64,000 nt of DNA from Treponema sp. GTDB taxonomy: Bacteria > Spirochaetota > Spirochaetia > Treponematales > Treponemataceae. Of the stretch, positions 24,404 through 34,238 are shown piece by piece. How positions within the stretch are numbered: position 1 is the stretch's first letter; every line of letters starts with the position of its first letter. The position numbers were made by a program, and so were the translations under genes. The stretch lies in assembly GCA_024400955.1 (NCBI GenBank), contig JAKSLY010000001.1:62001-126000 (forward strand), in the 5' to 3' direction. The notes under the pieces were generated by a model. It saw nothing but the letters and a program-made list of their open reading frames with translations, did not search any database and was not told where the DNA came from.

Positions 24404-25435
24404 ATGAATGAAGTTCTGTCACAGGATGAAATTGACCAGCTTCTCCAGGCCATAAGCACAGGCGAAAGCGAAGCCGACGAATTCAAGCCGGTCACTGACA
24501 CCCGACGCATAAAAATCTATGACTTCCGCAGACCTGACAAGTTTTCCAAGGAACAGATTCGTACTGTTTCCAACATGCATGAAACCTTTGCACGTTTGAC
24601 AACGACAAGTCTTTCGGCACAGCTCAGAAACCTTGTTCATGTTCACGTTGCATCTGTAGATCAGCTTACCTATGAGGAATTCATCCGTTCCATTCCAACG
24701 CCGACAACACTTGCGGTTATTAACATGGACCCACTCAAGGGTAATGCTGTTCTTGAAATTGCACCGGAAATTACCTTCATCATCATCGACCGCCTTTTTG
24801 GTGGTAAGGGTGATACAGGCGGAAAGGTAAACCGTGACCTTACGGATATCGAGCAGTCGGTAATGGAAGGAATCATCGTTCGCATCCTTGCCAACATGAG
24901 GGAAGCCTGGACGCAGGTAATCGACCTTCGTCCTCGTCTCCAGCAGATTGAAACAAATCCTCAGTTTGCCCAGATCGTTCCGCCTAGCGAAATGGTAATT
25001 CTTGTTACCCTTGAAATTAAAATTGGTGAAGAAGCAGGTATGATGAATATCTGCATTCCATACATTACGATTGAACCTATCGTTTCAAAGCTTTCATCTT
25101 CTTTCTGGTTCAGTTCAGTTAGAAGAAGTTCCACAACCCAGTACCTTGGCACCCTCAAGGAAAAGCTTGCTGACGTTGAAATGGAGCTTATAGCTGACGT
25201 TGGTTCCATCAACATTCCGATCAAGGATGTCTTGAGCCTGAGGGCGGGTGACGTCATCAGGTTGAACACAATCAAGGTTGGTGACCCTCTTACTTTAAGT
25301 GTCGGCAGCAAGAAGAAGTTCTTCTGTCAGGCAGGCAATATTGGAAAAAAAGTAGCTGTTCAGATTATCAGCAAGATAGAAGAACAGGATCCAGAAGATT
25401 TTGAAGAATTAACACCGGAAGGAGATGATCTATGA
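24404..25435 (+). CDS. fliM: FliM flagellar switch protein
   Basis: A 343-residue C-ring protein. The N-terminal '[13 protein letters not shown]' is the CheY-P binding peptide. The CheC-like middle domain contains '[25 protein letters not shown]', and a SpoA domain lies at the C-terminus ('[33 protein letters not shown]'). It overlaps fliY by 4 nt. Confidence 0.96.
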   Translation: MNEVLSQDEIDQLLQAISTGESEADEFKPVTDTRRIKIYDFRRPDKFSKEQIRTVSNMHETFARLTTTSLSAQLRNLVHVHVASVDQLTYEEFIRSIPTPTTLAVINMDPLKGNAVLEIAPEITFIIIDRLFGGKGDTGGKVNRDLTDIEQSVMEGIIVRILANMREAWTQVIDLRPRLQQIETNPQFAQIVPPSEMVILVTLEIKIGEEAGMMNICIPYITIEPIVSKLSSSFWFSSVRRSSTTQYLGTLKEKLADVEMELIADVGSINIPIKDVLSLRAGDVIRLNTIKVGDPLTLSVGSKKKFFCQAGNIGKKVAVQIISKIEEQDPEDFEELTPEGDDL

Positions 25436-26688
25436 GTGAAGGATCTATATCACAGGAAGAAATTGACGCACTTTTGTCTGGCGTAGATGTAGGCGGAATT
25501 GGTGCAAGCGGTTCCTTTTCATCCGCTCCCGATGTGGATATTGATGTGCCTACCTTGCAGGGTTTTGCAGACGGCATGAAAGACAAGCTTGCTGAAGTCA
25601 TCAAGAGCATGACCCAGCAGGATGTTTCAGTATCATCTGCTTCCGTTGAAACTGCAGGCCGTGACCAGCTTCTTGCAAAGATTCCTGAAGTTGTAATCGG
25701 TGTTATGGCAGACTATTCTGCAGGACTTGGTGGAGACCATCTTTTCCTCATGTCTCCGGAACTTGCCACAAAACTTGTTGGATTCATCAACCAGGAAGAA
25801 AATCCAGCCCTTGATGACATGGGGCTTTCTGTAATATCGGAAGTGATTTCTGCATTCTCAGGATCTGAAATTACGGACTTGAGTGCATCAGGAAAGCTTC
25901 CGGGCCTTGCAACAAATCCTCCTGAAGCAGTAAACCAGACAAAGGCAATGATCCGCATGCCACAGGGAACATTTGCCCTGACAACATTTAACCTTAATGT
26001 TGCCGGATCTCCATATACAATTTGGGAAGCAGTTTCCGGACCTGTTGCCGATGGTATGGCTAAGGCTCTCGGTGGCGGTGTTTCTGCAGCTGCTCCTGTT
26101 ATGGAAGTTGGCGGATCCATGGGCGGTGCAGGTTTTGCTCCACAGGGTGGTGCTCCAGCTGCAATGGCTCCTCAGGGCGGAATGGCCATGGGCGGCATGG
26201 GAATGCAGCAGCCTATGATGGGTGGTGCTCCTCAGGGCGGAATGGCCATGGGTGGCATGGGAATGCAGCAGCCGATGATGGGTATGGGAATGCAGCAGCC
26301 AATGATGGGAATGGGCATGGGTATGCCTCAGGGAATGCCGATGATGGGCGGAATGCCGGTTCAGACTCCGCCAAACGTTCAGTCAATTCAGTATCCAAGC
26401 TTTACACAGGGAATGCCTGTTGGGGAGCAGGGAAACATCAACCTTATCATGGATGTTTTCATGGAAATGACTGTAGAACTTGGTCGCACAAAGAAGACGA
26501 TCAAGGACATTCTCGGTCTTGGTGAAGGTACAATCATCGAGCTTGATAAGCTTGCCGGTGAACCTGTAGACATCCTTGTAAACCACAAGCCTATTGCAAA
26601 GGGCGAAGTTGTAGTTATCGATGAAAACTTCGGTGTTCGTGTTACGGAAATTCTTCCGTCTCTTGAACACGTTGCTTCATCAATGTAA
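25432..26688 (+). CDS. fliY: FliY/FliN-type switch protein with Met-rich repeat linker
   Basis: A 418-residue C-ring protein. '[14 protein letters not shown]' at the N-terminus is a second CheY-P binding-type peptide. A CheC-like region follows (about 40-220), and the C-terminal SpoA/FliN domain (about 335-415) has '[40 protein letters not shown]'. Between them lies an unusual linker (about 225-320) made of Met/Gly/Gln/Pro repeats encoded by an exact 60-bp tandem repeat. Such a flexible linker probably tethers FliN-like domains in the ring. Confidence 0.93.
   Translation: MSEGSISQEEIDALLSGVDVGGIGASGSFSSAPDVDIDVPTLQGFADGMKDKLAEVIKSMTQQDVSVSSASVETAGRDQLLAKIPEVVIGVMADYSAGLGGDHLFLMSPELATKLVGFINQEENPALDDMGLSVISEVISAFSGSEITDLSASGKLPGLATNPPEAVNQTKAMIRMPQGTFALTTFNLNVAGSPYTIWEAVSGPVADGMAKALGGGVSAAAPVMEVGGSMGGAGFAPQGGAPAAMAPQGGMAMGGMGMQQPMMGGAPQGGMAMGGMGMQQPMMGMGMQQPMMGMGMGMPQGMPMMGGMPVQTPPNVQSIQYPSFTQGMPVGEQGNINLIMDVFMEMTVELGRTKKTIKDILGLGEGTIIELDKLAGEPVDILVNHKPIAKGEVVVIDENFGVRVTEILPSLEHVASSM
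26161..26307 (+). repeat. in-frame 60-bp tandem repeat in fliY
   Basis: Units at 26161-26220 and 26221-26280 are nearly identical (differing at the first bases and two silent-type positions). A partial third copy repeats '[10 protein letters not shown]' to 26307. Each full unit encodes 20 residues, so unit gain or loss keeps the frame. Confidence 0.85.
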
Positions 26689-26692
26689 TATT

Positions 26693-26731
26693 AAGGGCAT
26701 TCTGGCAGGCTTACGCTGTCGGGATGCCTTT
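26693..26731 (+). promoter_or_regulatory. 16-bp-stem hairpin between fliY and fliO
   Basis: Arms 26693-26708 and 26716-26731 pair over all 16 positions, with a few G-U pairs and a 7-nt loop. A T-run (26736-26740) begins only after GGCA. It may be a partial terminator or an RNase-resistant end that separates switch-protein mRNA from export-gene mRNA. The remaining 100 nt before fliO contain small GC-rich hairpins and no convincing gene. Confidence 0.7.
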
Positions 26732-26835
26732 GGCATTTTTTCGCGGGGGGATACGCGGAATGCATGCCGTAGAATCAGGTGGCTTTGTGCAGTTTTTTGC
26801 TGCATTCTGCTCCTATGTATTTTTGGGTGGGATAA

Positions 26836-27429
26836 ATGCTTTCGAATTTTCGCTTCCGCTTAAGTGCGGTTCTTTTTGTTTTTGTTTCCTTTTTTTCCTT
26901 TGCGCAGGAATCCAATGTAGTTCTTGACTATTCTTCCGAGACGGAAGACCTTTCTTCTGTTTCAACAGGTTCAACAATCTGGATCTTCGTCAAGATGATT
27001 CTTGTGCTGGCCCTCATTGTCGTTGCCATCTACTTTATTTTCAGGTTCATGAAAAGCAGGATAGATCCTGAACAGGATGACGATGAAATGTTCCTTAGAA
27101 AGGTTTCTTCCCTCAAGATCAGCACCGGCAAGTCGGTTCAGGTTGTAACCCTCAATGATGAGGCTGCCTATGTCATTGGTGTCTCAGAAGATGGCATTAC
27201 CCTTATTGACAAGGTTGAAAACAAGGAACTGATTACTGCCATGAACCTGGATGCCGACAAGAAGCAGCAGGTTTCCAGGCCAAAATCCTTTGCTGAACTT
27301 CTTGAGGTTTTTTCAGGAAACAGAAAGCCTGTTGAAAAATCTGCAGACGGGTCTGCCATTACCACGGGAACCATGGAACTTCTTGATTCCCTTAAGAATA
27401 AGACAATGGAAACGGGGGATGAGCAATGA
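26836..27429 (+). CDS. fliO: FliO (FliZ) export apparatus protein
   Basis: A 197-residue protein with a signal-like N-terminus (1-24, ending 'SFAQES'), a short periplasmic part, one membrane helix (about 48-70) and a cytoplasmic FliO domain ('FMKSRIDPEQDDDEMFLRKVSSLKISTGKSVQVVTLNDEAAYVIGVSEDGITLIDKV'). FliO helps FliP assemble into the export gate. GGTGGGA precedes the ATG; it overlaps fliP by 4 nt. Confidence 0.87.
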   Translation: MLSNFRFRLSAVLFVFVSFFSFAQESNVVLDYSSETEDLSSVSTGSTIWIFVKMILVLALIVVAIYFIFRFMKSRIDPEQDDDEMFLRKVSSLKISTGKSVQVVTLNDEAAYVIGVSEDGITLIDKVENKELITAMNLDADKKQQVSRPKSFAELLEVFSGNRKPVEKSADGSAITTGTMELLDSLKNKTMETGDEQ

Positions 27430-28286
27430 GATTCTTCCGCAATTTTATTTTCCTTGCTATTTTTGCACTCGTTTCCGTATCCGGTCTTTCTGCCCAGAAC
27501 AGCAATTTTCCTGATGGTTCCACCCGTGGTACCACAGAAATGGGGCAGCAGATAACTGGTGTTGATTTTCCGGCCATTTCCTTTACGGCCACATCTCCAA
27601 GGACCGGCAGGGAAGTTGCATTCAGCGTTCAGCTTCTTGTCCTTCTTACTTTATTGACCCTGGCTCCAAGCATTTTCATCCTCATGACATGCTTCCTCAG
27701 GTTTTCCATAGTCCTTGACTTCATCAAGCGTGCGCTTTCCTTGCAGCAGGTTCCTCCGACAGCGGTCCTGAATGGAATTGCCCTGTTCATGACGATTTTC
27801 TGCATGTGGCCAACCTTTTCAAGGATCTATGATGAATCTTTCAAGCCCATGTCCCAGAATGAGATTACACTTGAGGAGGCCTTTCACAATGCAGAGATGC
27901 CACTGAGGCTTTTCATGGTTTCCCAGATGGGTGCAAAGAAGACGGAAGACGGGCAGTGGGTCATGAGGGGAAAGTCCATGTCCTACATTCAGACCTTCAT
28001 TACCATGGCAAAAATCGAGCGTCCAAGAACCCTGGATGACCTGCCTACATACATCTTGATTCCGGCATACATTCTTCATGAATTGACAGTTGCCTTCAGG
28101 ATAGGCATTGTCCTGTATATTCCCTTCATCGTAATCGACATGGTGGTAGCCAGCATTCTCATGAGCATGGGTATGATGATGCTTCCTCCGGTTCAGATTT
28201 CCATGCCGTTCAAGCTTATGCTGTTTGTTCTTGTGGATGGATGGGGACTTCTTACGCAGCAGCTTTTCATTTCTGTAATCAACTGA
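27426..28286 (+). CDS. fliP: FliP export gate protein
   Basis: A 286-residue protein with a signal peptide (cut near 'SGLSAQ'). The FliP core includes 'LTLAPSIFILMTCFLRFSIVLDFIKRALSLQQVPPTAVLNGIALFMTIF' and, near the C-terminus, 'YIPFIVIDMVVASILMSMGMMMLPPVQISMPFKLMLFVLVDGW'. Five FliP form the channel with FliQ and FliR. Confidence 0.97.
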   Translation: MRFFRNFIFLAIFALVSVSGLSAQNSNFPDGSTRGTTEMGQQITGVDFPAISFTATSPRTGREVAFSVQLLVLLTLLTLAPSIFILMTCFLRFSIVLDFIKRALSLQQVPPTAVLNGIALFMTIFCMWPTFSRIYDESFKPMSQNEITLEEAFHNAEMPLRLFMVSQMGAKKTEDGQWVMRGKSMSYIQTFITMAKIERPRTLDDLPTYILIPAYILHELTVAFRIGIVLYIPFIVIDMVVASILMSMGMMMLPPVQISMPFKLMLFVLVDGWGLLTQQLFISVIN

Positions 28287-28300
28287 TAAGGCGGGTATTT

Positions 28301-28573
28301 ATGTCACTTGGTACAATGGTAAACCTTATGAGGGGAGGCATTCTTCAGGTCTTGATGTGTGTTGCCCCGGTTCTGATTCCGGCATTGGGCATCGGACTTA
28401 TTGTTGCGATTTTCCAGGCCATTACTTCAATCCAGGAACAGACCCTTACGTTCCTTCCGAAATTTCTTGTGATTCTTCTTGTAATTGCCCTGCTGGGTGG
28501 GTTCATGCTTAATTCCACAAGACAGTATACCCTGCGGATTTTTCAGATGATTCCGCAGATAGCCAGGGGTTGA
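28301..28573 (+). CDS. fliQ: FliQ export gate protein
   Basis: A 90-residue protein with two membrane helices. 'LMCVAPVLIPALGIGLIVAIFQAITSIQEQTLTFLPKFLVILLVIALLGGFML' is typical FliQ. GGCGGG lies upstream of ATG 28301; a possible longer start inside fliP is rejected because family members begin here. Confidence 0.96.
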   Translation: MSLGTMVNLMRGGILQVLMCVAPVLIPALGIGLIVAIFQAITSIQEQTLTFLPKFLVILLVIALLGGFMLNSTRQYTLRIFQMIPQIARG

Positions 28574-28581
28574 ACTGATTC

Positions 28582-29406
28582 ATGCTTGACCAGATGGTTG
28601 CCCATGCACCTTTGTTTCTTCTTGCTGTTTTCAGGTGCTTTACAACATTGATGGCTCTTCCTCTTTTTTCTTCCAGAACCGTTCCCAGGATGGCTAAGAT
28701 TGCCCTGGCCCTGTACATGGGCTGGTTCATCTTTTCTTCCATGGACCTGTCTTCCGGAGTTTATGCTGCCTATGCCAGATACATTTCCGCTGACGGTTCA
28801 TTCACTCTGGAATACGTATTCATTCTCCTTGGAGAAGGTCTCATCGGGCTGATCATAGGTTTTTACATTCAGGTTATCTTTGCGGCTTTTTCCACGGCAG
28901 GACAGTTTTTTGCCTTCCAGATGGGGCTTAGTGCCAGTGAAGTTTACGATTCCCTGAGTCAGGTTGAAAATCCCCTCATGGGACAGTTTCTCAACTTCAT
29001 GGCCATGGTTTTCTTCCTGCAGGAGAACTGGATCCAGCGACTTTTCCTGACGGGCCTTAAGGAAAGCTTTGTAACTCTCAATGCATTTTCCATCCTGGAT
29101 AATTCCCAGTTTCTTGCCCTGTTCATGATGAAGTCCCTGACCATACTGTTCAAGGACGCCCTCATCATAGCCCTGCCCATAATGGGTTCCCTGTTTCTGA
29201 TCAATGTCACTGTTGGAATTCTTTCAAAGGCAGCTCCGCAGATGAACCTGCTTTCAGAAGGTTTTCCGATCCTGATGCTGGTTTCCTATTTCCTGCTTTT
29301 TGTCCTGATTCCGCATCTTGAGGAATTCTTCATTGGAACTTTTACCGACGGCTTTGTACAGATCGGACGGCTTGTTTCAGGCCTTAAGGCTTCGGGGGGA
29401 ATGTGA
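28582..29406 (+). CDS. fliR: FliR export gate protein
   Basis: A 274-residue protein with several membrane segments. Landmarks are 'RTVPRMAKIALALYMGW', 'LGEGLIGLIIGFYIQVIFAAFSTAGQFFAFQMGLS' and 'PQMNLLSEGFPILMLVSYFLLF'. It completes the FliP5Q4R1 gate. Its stop codon shares a base with the flhB start. Confidence 0.95.
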   Translation: MLDQMVAHAPLFLLAVFRCFTTLMALPLFSSRTVPRMAKIALALYMGWFIFSSMDLSSGVYAAYARYISADGSFTLEYVFILLGEGLIGLIIGFYIQVIFAAFSTAGQFFAFQMGLSASEVYDSLSQVENPLMGQFLNFMAMVFFLQENWIQRLFLTGLKESFVTLNAFSILDNSQFLALFMMKSLTILFKDALIIALPIMGSLFLINVTVGILSKAAPQMNLLSEGFPILMLVSYFLLFVLIPHLEEFFIGTFTDGFVQIGRLVSGLKASGGM

Positions 29407-30563
29407 TGGCTGGAATCGACTACCGCGCAGAATATCCCGTAAAAAGGTCCACTTACATTGACCTCCAGTGGTTTGCCGCAGAGGATGAGGGAAAGACTGA
29501 GGACCCTACAGAGCAGAAACTCCGTAAGCTTCGTGAAGAGGGTCGTGTGCCAAAGTCCCAGGAGCTTAACGGTTCCGTTGTCTTTCTTTTCATTGCTGTT
29601 GCCCTTGTATTCATAGCCCCATGGATTTACAGGCGCATCACTTCCATGATGATTTATTTTTTCCGCAATGTGACCCAGGAAAAGGTCAATGACTACAGGT
29701 TTTTCTACCTTTTCATCGTGACGGTTCTTCCTGTGGTTGGAATTCTTTCTTCCATCGGCATGATTGCGGGAATCGTAATAAACCTTGTGCAGAACAAGGG
29801 TATGATTTTTACCACGAAACCCCTCAAGCCGAATTTTCAGGCCCTTGTTCCCAATGTGGGAAAGTACTTCAAGCAGCATTTTGCTTCCATGCTGGGGCTT
29901 TTCAATATCGTCAAGTCATTGCTTAAGGTTGCGGTTCTTGCCGCTGTGGCCTTTGTGTTCATAAGGTCGGACCTGAACACCACCCTTGATTTCCTTAGGG
30001 TCGGGGGGCCTTATCTTGCAATGTCTGCCGTGGCAAGGATGGTTGCCAAGCTCCTGATTGCATCTGCCGTTTTCCTCCTTGTAATAAGCATCTTTGACTA
30101 CGTGATGCAGCGTCGTGAATTCAAGGAACAGAACAAGATGTCAAAGTACGACATCAAGCAGGAATTCAAGGAAAGCGAAGGAGACCCGGAGGTGAAGGGC
30201 CGCCTTGAAAGTGCACAGAAGGAAATGATGCAGCAGAACATGCCAAAGGCCGTACGCGAAGCTGACGTTGTTGTTGCAAACCCGACCCATTATGCCGTTG
30301 CCCTCAAGTGGAAGCGTGATGAGCATCCCCTGCCAATGGTTACTGCCAAGGGAACCGATAATACAGCCCTTACCATGCGCCGCATTGCGGAGGAAAATGA
30401 TGTTCCCGTTGTTGAAAACAGGCCTCTTGCCCGTGATCTTTATGCAAACACCCAGGTTGGCGACATAATCCCTGAGTCCTATCTTATGGCTGTTGCTGCC
30501 GTTTACACCCATACAAAATTCCTTGACCGTGAAGCTGCCATGAAGGCCAAGGCTGGAAAATAG
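29406..30563 (+). CDS. flhB: FlhB export switch protein
   Basis: A 385-residue protein. N-terminal 'DEGKTEDPTEQKLRKLREEGRVPKSQELNG', four membrane segments, then a cytoplasmic domain with the autocleavage site NPTH (292-295) followed by 'YAVALKWKRDEHPLPMVTAKG'. Cleavage at Asn-Pro changes export from hook to filament substrates under FliK control. ATG 29406 fits the GGGGGG site; a GTG one codon earlier is possible. Confidence 0.96.
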   Translation: MAGIDYRAEYPVKRSTYIDLQWFAAEDEGKTEDPTEQKLRKLREEGRVPKSQELNGSVVFLFIAVALVFIAPWIYRRITSMMIYFFRNVTQEKVNDYRFFYLFIVTVLPVVGILSSIGMIAGIVINLVQNKGMIFTTKPLKPNFQALVPNVGKYFKQHFASMLGLFNIVKSLLKVAVLAAVAFVFIRSDLNTTLDFLRVGGPYLAMSAVARMVAKLLIASAVFLLVISIFDYVMQRREFKEQNKMSKYDIKQEFKESEGDPEVKGRLESAQKEMMQQNMPKAVREADVVVANPTHYAVALKWKRDEHPLPMVTAKGTDNTALTMRRIAEENDVPVVENRPLARDLYANTQVGDIIPESYLMAVAAVYTHTKFLDREAAMKAKAGK

Positions 30564-30680
30564 TTTCTTCCCTTGAAAATTGCCCTTTTCAAATTCAATA
30601 TAATGTGGTATATTCTTTAGGTAAATTCAAATTCTCTCGTGATATTTATAAAAGCTTTTAAAGTTTAGGGTGGGGACTCA

Positions 30681-32807
30681 ATGCCGGAAAAGCAGGTATC
30701 AGGAAGCAGTATTCTATCTGTTATCCAAAACAACATGGTAGCATTGGCACTTATTGTCATTGTTCTCTTTATGTTTATTCCATTGTCAAAGACAGCCATT
30801 GACATTGCAATGGTGTTGAACCTCTCTATTGCCTTCATCACTCTTCTGACTGTCATTTACATGAGGCGTTCAGCAGACTTTACGTCCTTTCCGCGCCTTG
30901 TGCTCATTGTAACCCTCTTTGGGCTTGCCATAAACATTTCTTCCACAAGAAACATTCTCGTGCATCCGGTTCTTCAGTCGGGACACATGGCTGACCAGAG
31001 CGAAATGGTTCAGGCCTTTGCCAACATAGTTGCCGGAAGTAATGTTCTTGTAGGCTTCATCATCTTCATCATCATTACCATCGTTCAGGTTATGGTAATT
31101 ACAAAGGGTGCCGACCGTGTTTCTGAAGTACAGGCCCGATTCACCCTGGACAGCATGAACAACAAGATGTTCGTAATCCAGCAGCAGATGAATTCCGGCT
31201 CCATTACGGAAGAAGAGGCTGATCACAGGATTGCACAGCTCAGGCAGGAAATTGATTTCTATGCGGCAATGGACGGTTCCTCAAAATTCGTTTCAGGTAA
31301 CGTTAAGGCCGGTATTGCAATTACAGTGATCAACCTTATTGGTGGAATCATTACGGGTTCCCTTGCAGGTGCATCCATCTCGGAGGCCCTTAATTCCTAC
31401 GCAAAGCTTACCATTGGTGACGGACTCATGTCCCAGCTGCCGGCTCTTCTTCTTTCTTTCTCCACGGGTCTTCTCATTACAGGCAGCAATGATGGCGACC
31501 TTCTTACGGACCAGTTCAAGGAGCAGTTTTCTGCCAGTGGAACCATATACAACATTGTCGGTGCAACGCTGTGCGTACTTGGCATTGCATTCCATAATTC
31601 TTCCACTGCAGTTCTCCTTCCAATCGGTATCCTTTTCATTGTTGTCGGAATCAACCTTGCCCGTTTCATTCAGAAAAAGGAAGAAACCAAGGCTCTGGAA
31701 GCAGAAAATGCAAAGACCACTGCCCAAAAGGGTGCTTCTGGACCGGAAGAAATTTCTCCGGTGGTAAAGATCGACGAACTTTCCCTCGAAATCGGCTATG
31801 CGCTCATTCCTCTTGTTGATGATGAGAAGGGTGCCGAACTCATGTCCCGCGTAAAGAGAATTCGCCGTGAGGCTGCATTGGACCTCGGGCTTGTTATTCC
31901 ACCTGTAAGAATCATGGACCAGATGGAGCTTATGCCTGAGGAATATTCCTTCAAGATCCGCGGAATCGAAGTCGGCAGAAGTTCACTTAAGCTTGGCCAT
32001 TTCATGTGCCTTAACACCGGAACCGTTCCAAAGGACAGGCAGATTGTCGGAGAGCCTACAAAGGATCCAGCTTTCGGCATGGATGCAATCTGGGTTCCTG
32101 ATTCAAAGCGTCTTGATGCAGAAAAGGCAGGTTATGCCATTATTGATGCACCAACACTTATTGCTACCCATCTTACGGAACTCATCAGGAAGAATGCTGC
32201 AGAAATCCTCAGCCGTCAGAGCGTAAGTTCCATTATTGAAGAAATCAAGAAGACCAGTCCTGTTGTCGTTGACGAAGTCACCACCGGGGAAGGTCGCTTT
32301 ACATACGGTGAAATTGAAGCCGTCCTCAAGAACCTTCTTCGCGAGCGTGTCAGCATCCGCAACATGGTTACGATTCTTGAGACCCTTGGCGATTACGGCA
32401 AGATGATCAGGGATCCGTGGATGCTTACGGAAAAGGTGCGCGAAGCCCTCGGTGCACAGATCTGCCTTCAGTATGCAGATGAGACAAAGACACTTCATGT
32501 CCTTAACATTGCCCAGAGCCTTACGCAGAAAATTCTTGACCATGCGGGAAACATGCCGGGCAAGGGGCCGATGGTTGCCTTCGATCCTGTTGATGCAAGG
32601 AATTACATCAGTTCCATCAGCAGTGCCGTTGCGGAAGTTTCCAAGCGCAATTACATGCCGATCATCCTGTGTCCGTCGGAAATTCGCCGTCTTGTAAAAT
32701 CTTCTACGGAAAGGGAAATGCCGGGACTTGTCGTTCTTTCAATCAATGAAGTCCTTTCGGCAGGAACAAATATAAAAGTTGAATCACTTGGAGAAATAAA
32801 TGGTTAA
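30681..32807 (+). CDS. flhA: FlhA export gate protein
   Basis: A 708-residue protein. The N-terminal half holds about eight membrane helices with the conserved FHIPEP block ('RSADFTSFPRLVLIVTLFGLAINISSTR' and 'VQARFTLDSMNNKMFVIQQQMNSGSITEEEADHR'). The C-terminal cytoplasmic domain forms the docking ring for chaperone-substrate complexes. The 117-nt gap before it holds an AT-rich hairpin (30573-30592) and a TATAAT (30599-30604) with a poor -35, so an internal promoter is possible but weakly supported. GGGTGGGG precedes the ATG. Confidence 0.96.
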   Translation: MPEKQVSGSSILSVIQNNMVALALIVIVLFMFIPLSKTAIDIAMVLNLSIAFITLLTVIYMRRSADFTSFPRLVLIVTLFGLAINISSTRNILVHPVLQSGHMADQSEMVQAFANIVAGSNVLVGFIIFIIITIVQVMVITKGADRVSEVQARFTLDSMNNKMFVIQQQMNSGSITEEEADHRIAQLRQEIDFYAAMDGSSKFVSGNVKAGIAITVINLIGGIITGSLAGASISEALNSYAKLTIGDGLMSQLPALLLSFSTGLLITGSNDGDLLTDQFKEQFSASGTIYNIVGATLCVLGIAFHNSSTAVLLPIGILFIVVGINLARFIQKKEETKALEAENAKTTAQKGASGPEEISPVVKIDELSLEIGYALIPLVDDEKGAELMSRVKRIRREAALDLGLVIPPVRIMDQMELMPEEYSFKIRGIEVGRSSLKLGHFMCLNTGTVPKDRQIVGEPTKDPAFGMDAIWVPDSKRLDAEKAGYAIIDAPTLIATHLTELIRKNAAEILSRQSVSSIIEEIKKTSPVVVDEVTTGEGRFTYGEIEAVLKNLLRERVSIRNMVTILETLGDYGKMIRDPWMLTEKVREALGAQICLQYADETKTLHVLNIAQSLTQKILDHAGNMPGKGPMVAFDPVDARNYISSISSAVAEVSKRNYMPIILCPSEIRRLVKSSTEREMPGLVVLSINEVLSAGTNIKVESLGEING

Positions 32808-34194
32808 CCAGTCTTTGAATGAAACTGCCCAGTACATGACTATCACTGGTTCGTCCCGGGATGAATGCAGGGACAAGCTTTTCAAGCTTTATGGCACTAA
32901 CTATCAGATTGTAAACTCTCATCTGAATCTAAAGCGGGGATTTCTTGGTTTTTTTCAAAGGGAAGAAGTTGTCGTTCAGTATATCGTAAAGAACAACTGC
33001 AATCAGGGAGTTTCATATCCGTCCAGGACATCCGTTCCTGTTTCATTTTCATCGATGAATTTGAATTCACAGGTTGGACAGCCTGTTATGCGCACTCCCA
33101 TTCAGGACGGAGGAAGGTTTTCTTCAAACGGCGGCTATCCCTATGCTTCTAAGAATGACCTTGACACCTTCATCCAGAACAGGGATGCCATCCTTAAGAA
33201 CTCCGGGGAATCAAGCGTTACAAGCAGCCTTCAGATCGGCCAGCTTTCAAAGCAGCTCATTGAGTTCCAGAAGAACATGGAACAGCAGATGCAGCAGATC
33301 GTTCAGGTTACTTCGGCCCAGGAGGAACATCCATCCATACGCAAGATTTCGGAAATCCTTGAGGAAAATGAATTCACAAAGAGCTATATAGAAAAAATCA
33401 GCAGCAGGATGAAGTCGGAATTTGCCATTGATGAACTGGAGGATTTTGACTACGTGCAGAAGAAGGTTCTTTGCTGGATAGCAGAAAGCATTCCTGTGGG
33501 AAGGGATGTAAAGACTGAATCTCCGGAAGTTGTGGTTCTTGTAGGACCTACAGGTGTTGGAAAGACAACCACCATTGCAAAGATGGGCGCCAGCATTACA
33601 CTGGATTTCAAGAACAACATGGGTGACACGGAAAAATACAAGTTCCCTCCGAGAATCCGCATGATCACCACTGACACCATGCGTGTTGCTGCAGAAGAAC
33701 AGCTTGCCCGCTGGGCAGAAATCATGAACATCAAGGTTGACAAGGCTGAAACCTGCGAGGACTTGAAGCAGCTTTGCGACAACTATTCATCAAATTCTGA
33801 ATATATCTTCATTGATACGGCGGGATACAGCCCAAATGACTTTGAAAAAATTGCCAAGATGCATTCCATCCTTGACGTAAAGAATCTTCATGAAAAGATT
33901 TTCCTTACTGTAAATGCAGGCGTAAGTTCAAGGGATTTTGAAAACATACTGCGCAAATTTGAAGCCTTCAATTATTCAGGAATCATCATCACCAAGTGTG
34001 ACGAAACTACAGCCTATGGCCGCGTGATAAGCATTCTTTCGGAAAAGAAGAAGGATTTGATGTGGATTACCACAGGCCAGGACATCATGCGTACAATAGA
34101 AAAGCCGACTCCGGCATGGTTCATAAAACGTCTTTCAGGTTTTAAAATTGATGATAAAGATATTGAAAAACGTTATGGAAATGCCGATAAGTGA
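32800..34194 (+). CDS. flhF: FlhF SRP-type GTPase
   Basis: A 464-residue signal-recognition-type GTPase that sets the position and number of flagella. The N-terminal 170 residues are basic and variable; the NG domain follows with G1 'GPTGVGKTTT' from Gly249, 'TTDTMRVAAEEQLARWAEIM', 'IDTAGYSP' (G3) and 'TKCDE' (G4). It overlaps flhA by 8 nt and precedes flhG, its usual partner. Confidence 0.95.
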   Translation: MVNQSLNETAQYMTITGSSRDECRDKLFKLYGTNYQIVNSHLNLKRGFLGFFQREEVVVQYIVKNNCNQGVSYPSRTSVPVSFSSMNLNSQVGQPVMRTPIQDGGRFSSNGGYPYASKNDLDTFIQNRDAILKNSGESSVTSSLQIGQLSKQLIEFQKNMEQQMQQIVQVTSAQEEHPSIRKISEILEENEFTKSYIEKISSRMKSEFAIDELEDFDYVQKKVLCWIAESIPVGRDVKTESPEVVVLVGPTGVGKTTTIAKMGASITLDFKNNMGDTEKYKFPPRIRMITTDTMRVAAEEQLARWAEIMNIKVDKAETCEDLKQLCDNYSSNSEYIFIDTAGYSPNDFEKIAKMHSILDVKNLHEKIFLTVNAGVSSRDFENILRKFEAFNYSGIIITKCDETTAYGRVISILSEKKKDLMWITTGQDIMRTIEKPTPAWFIKRLSGFKIDDKDIEKRYGNADK

Positions 34195-34238
34195 TAATGA
34201 CAGAAGGTCTTTAAAATTTTTTTTGGGAGAAAACAGTT

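Noticed and set aside
30573-30604. Hairpin and TATAAT between flhB and flhA as a terminator-promoter pair
   Set aside because: The stem is AT-rich with no T-run and the -35 box is poor, so it is only mentioned as possible within the flhA entry.
34183-34190. Perfect GCCGATAA before flhG
   Set aside because: It is the last coding triplets of flhF (Ala-Asp-Lys) and the -35 position (TGAAAAAC) matches poorly, so I do not call a sigma-28 promoter.
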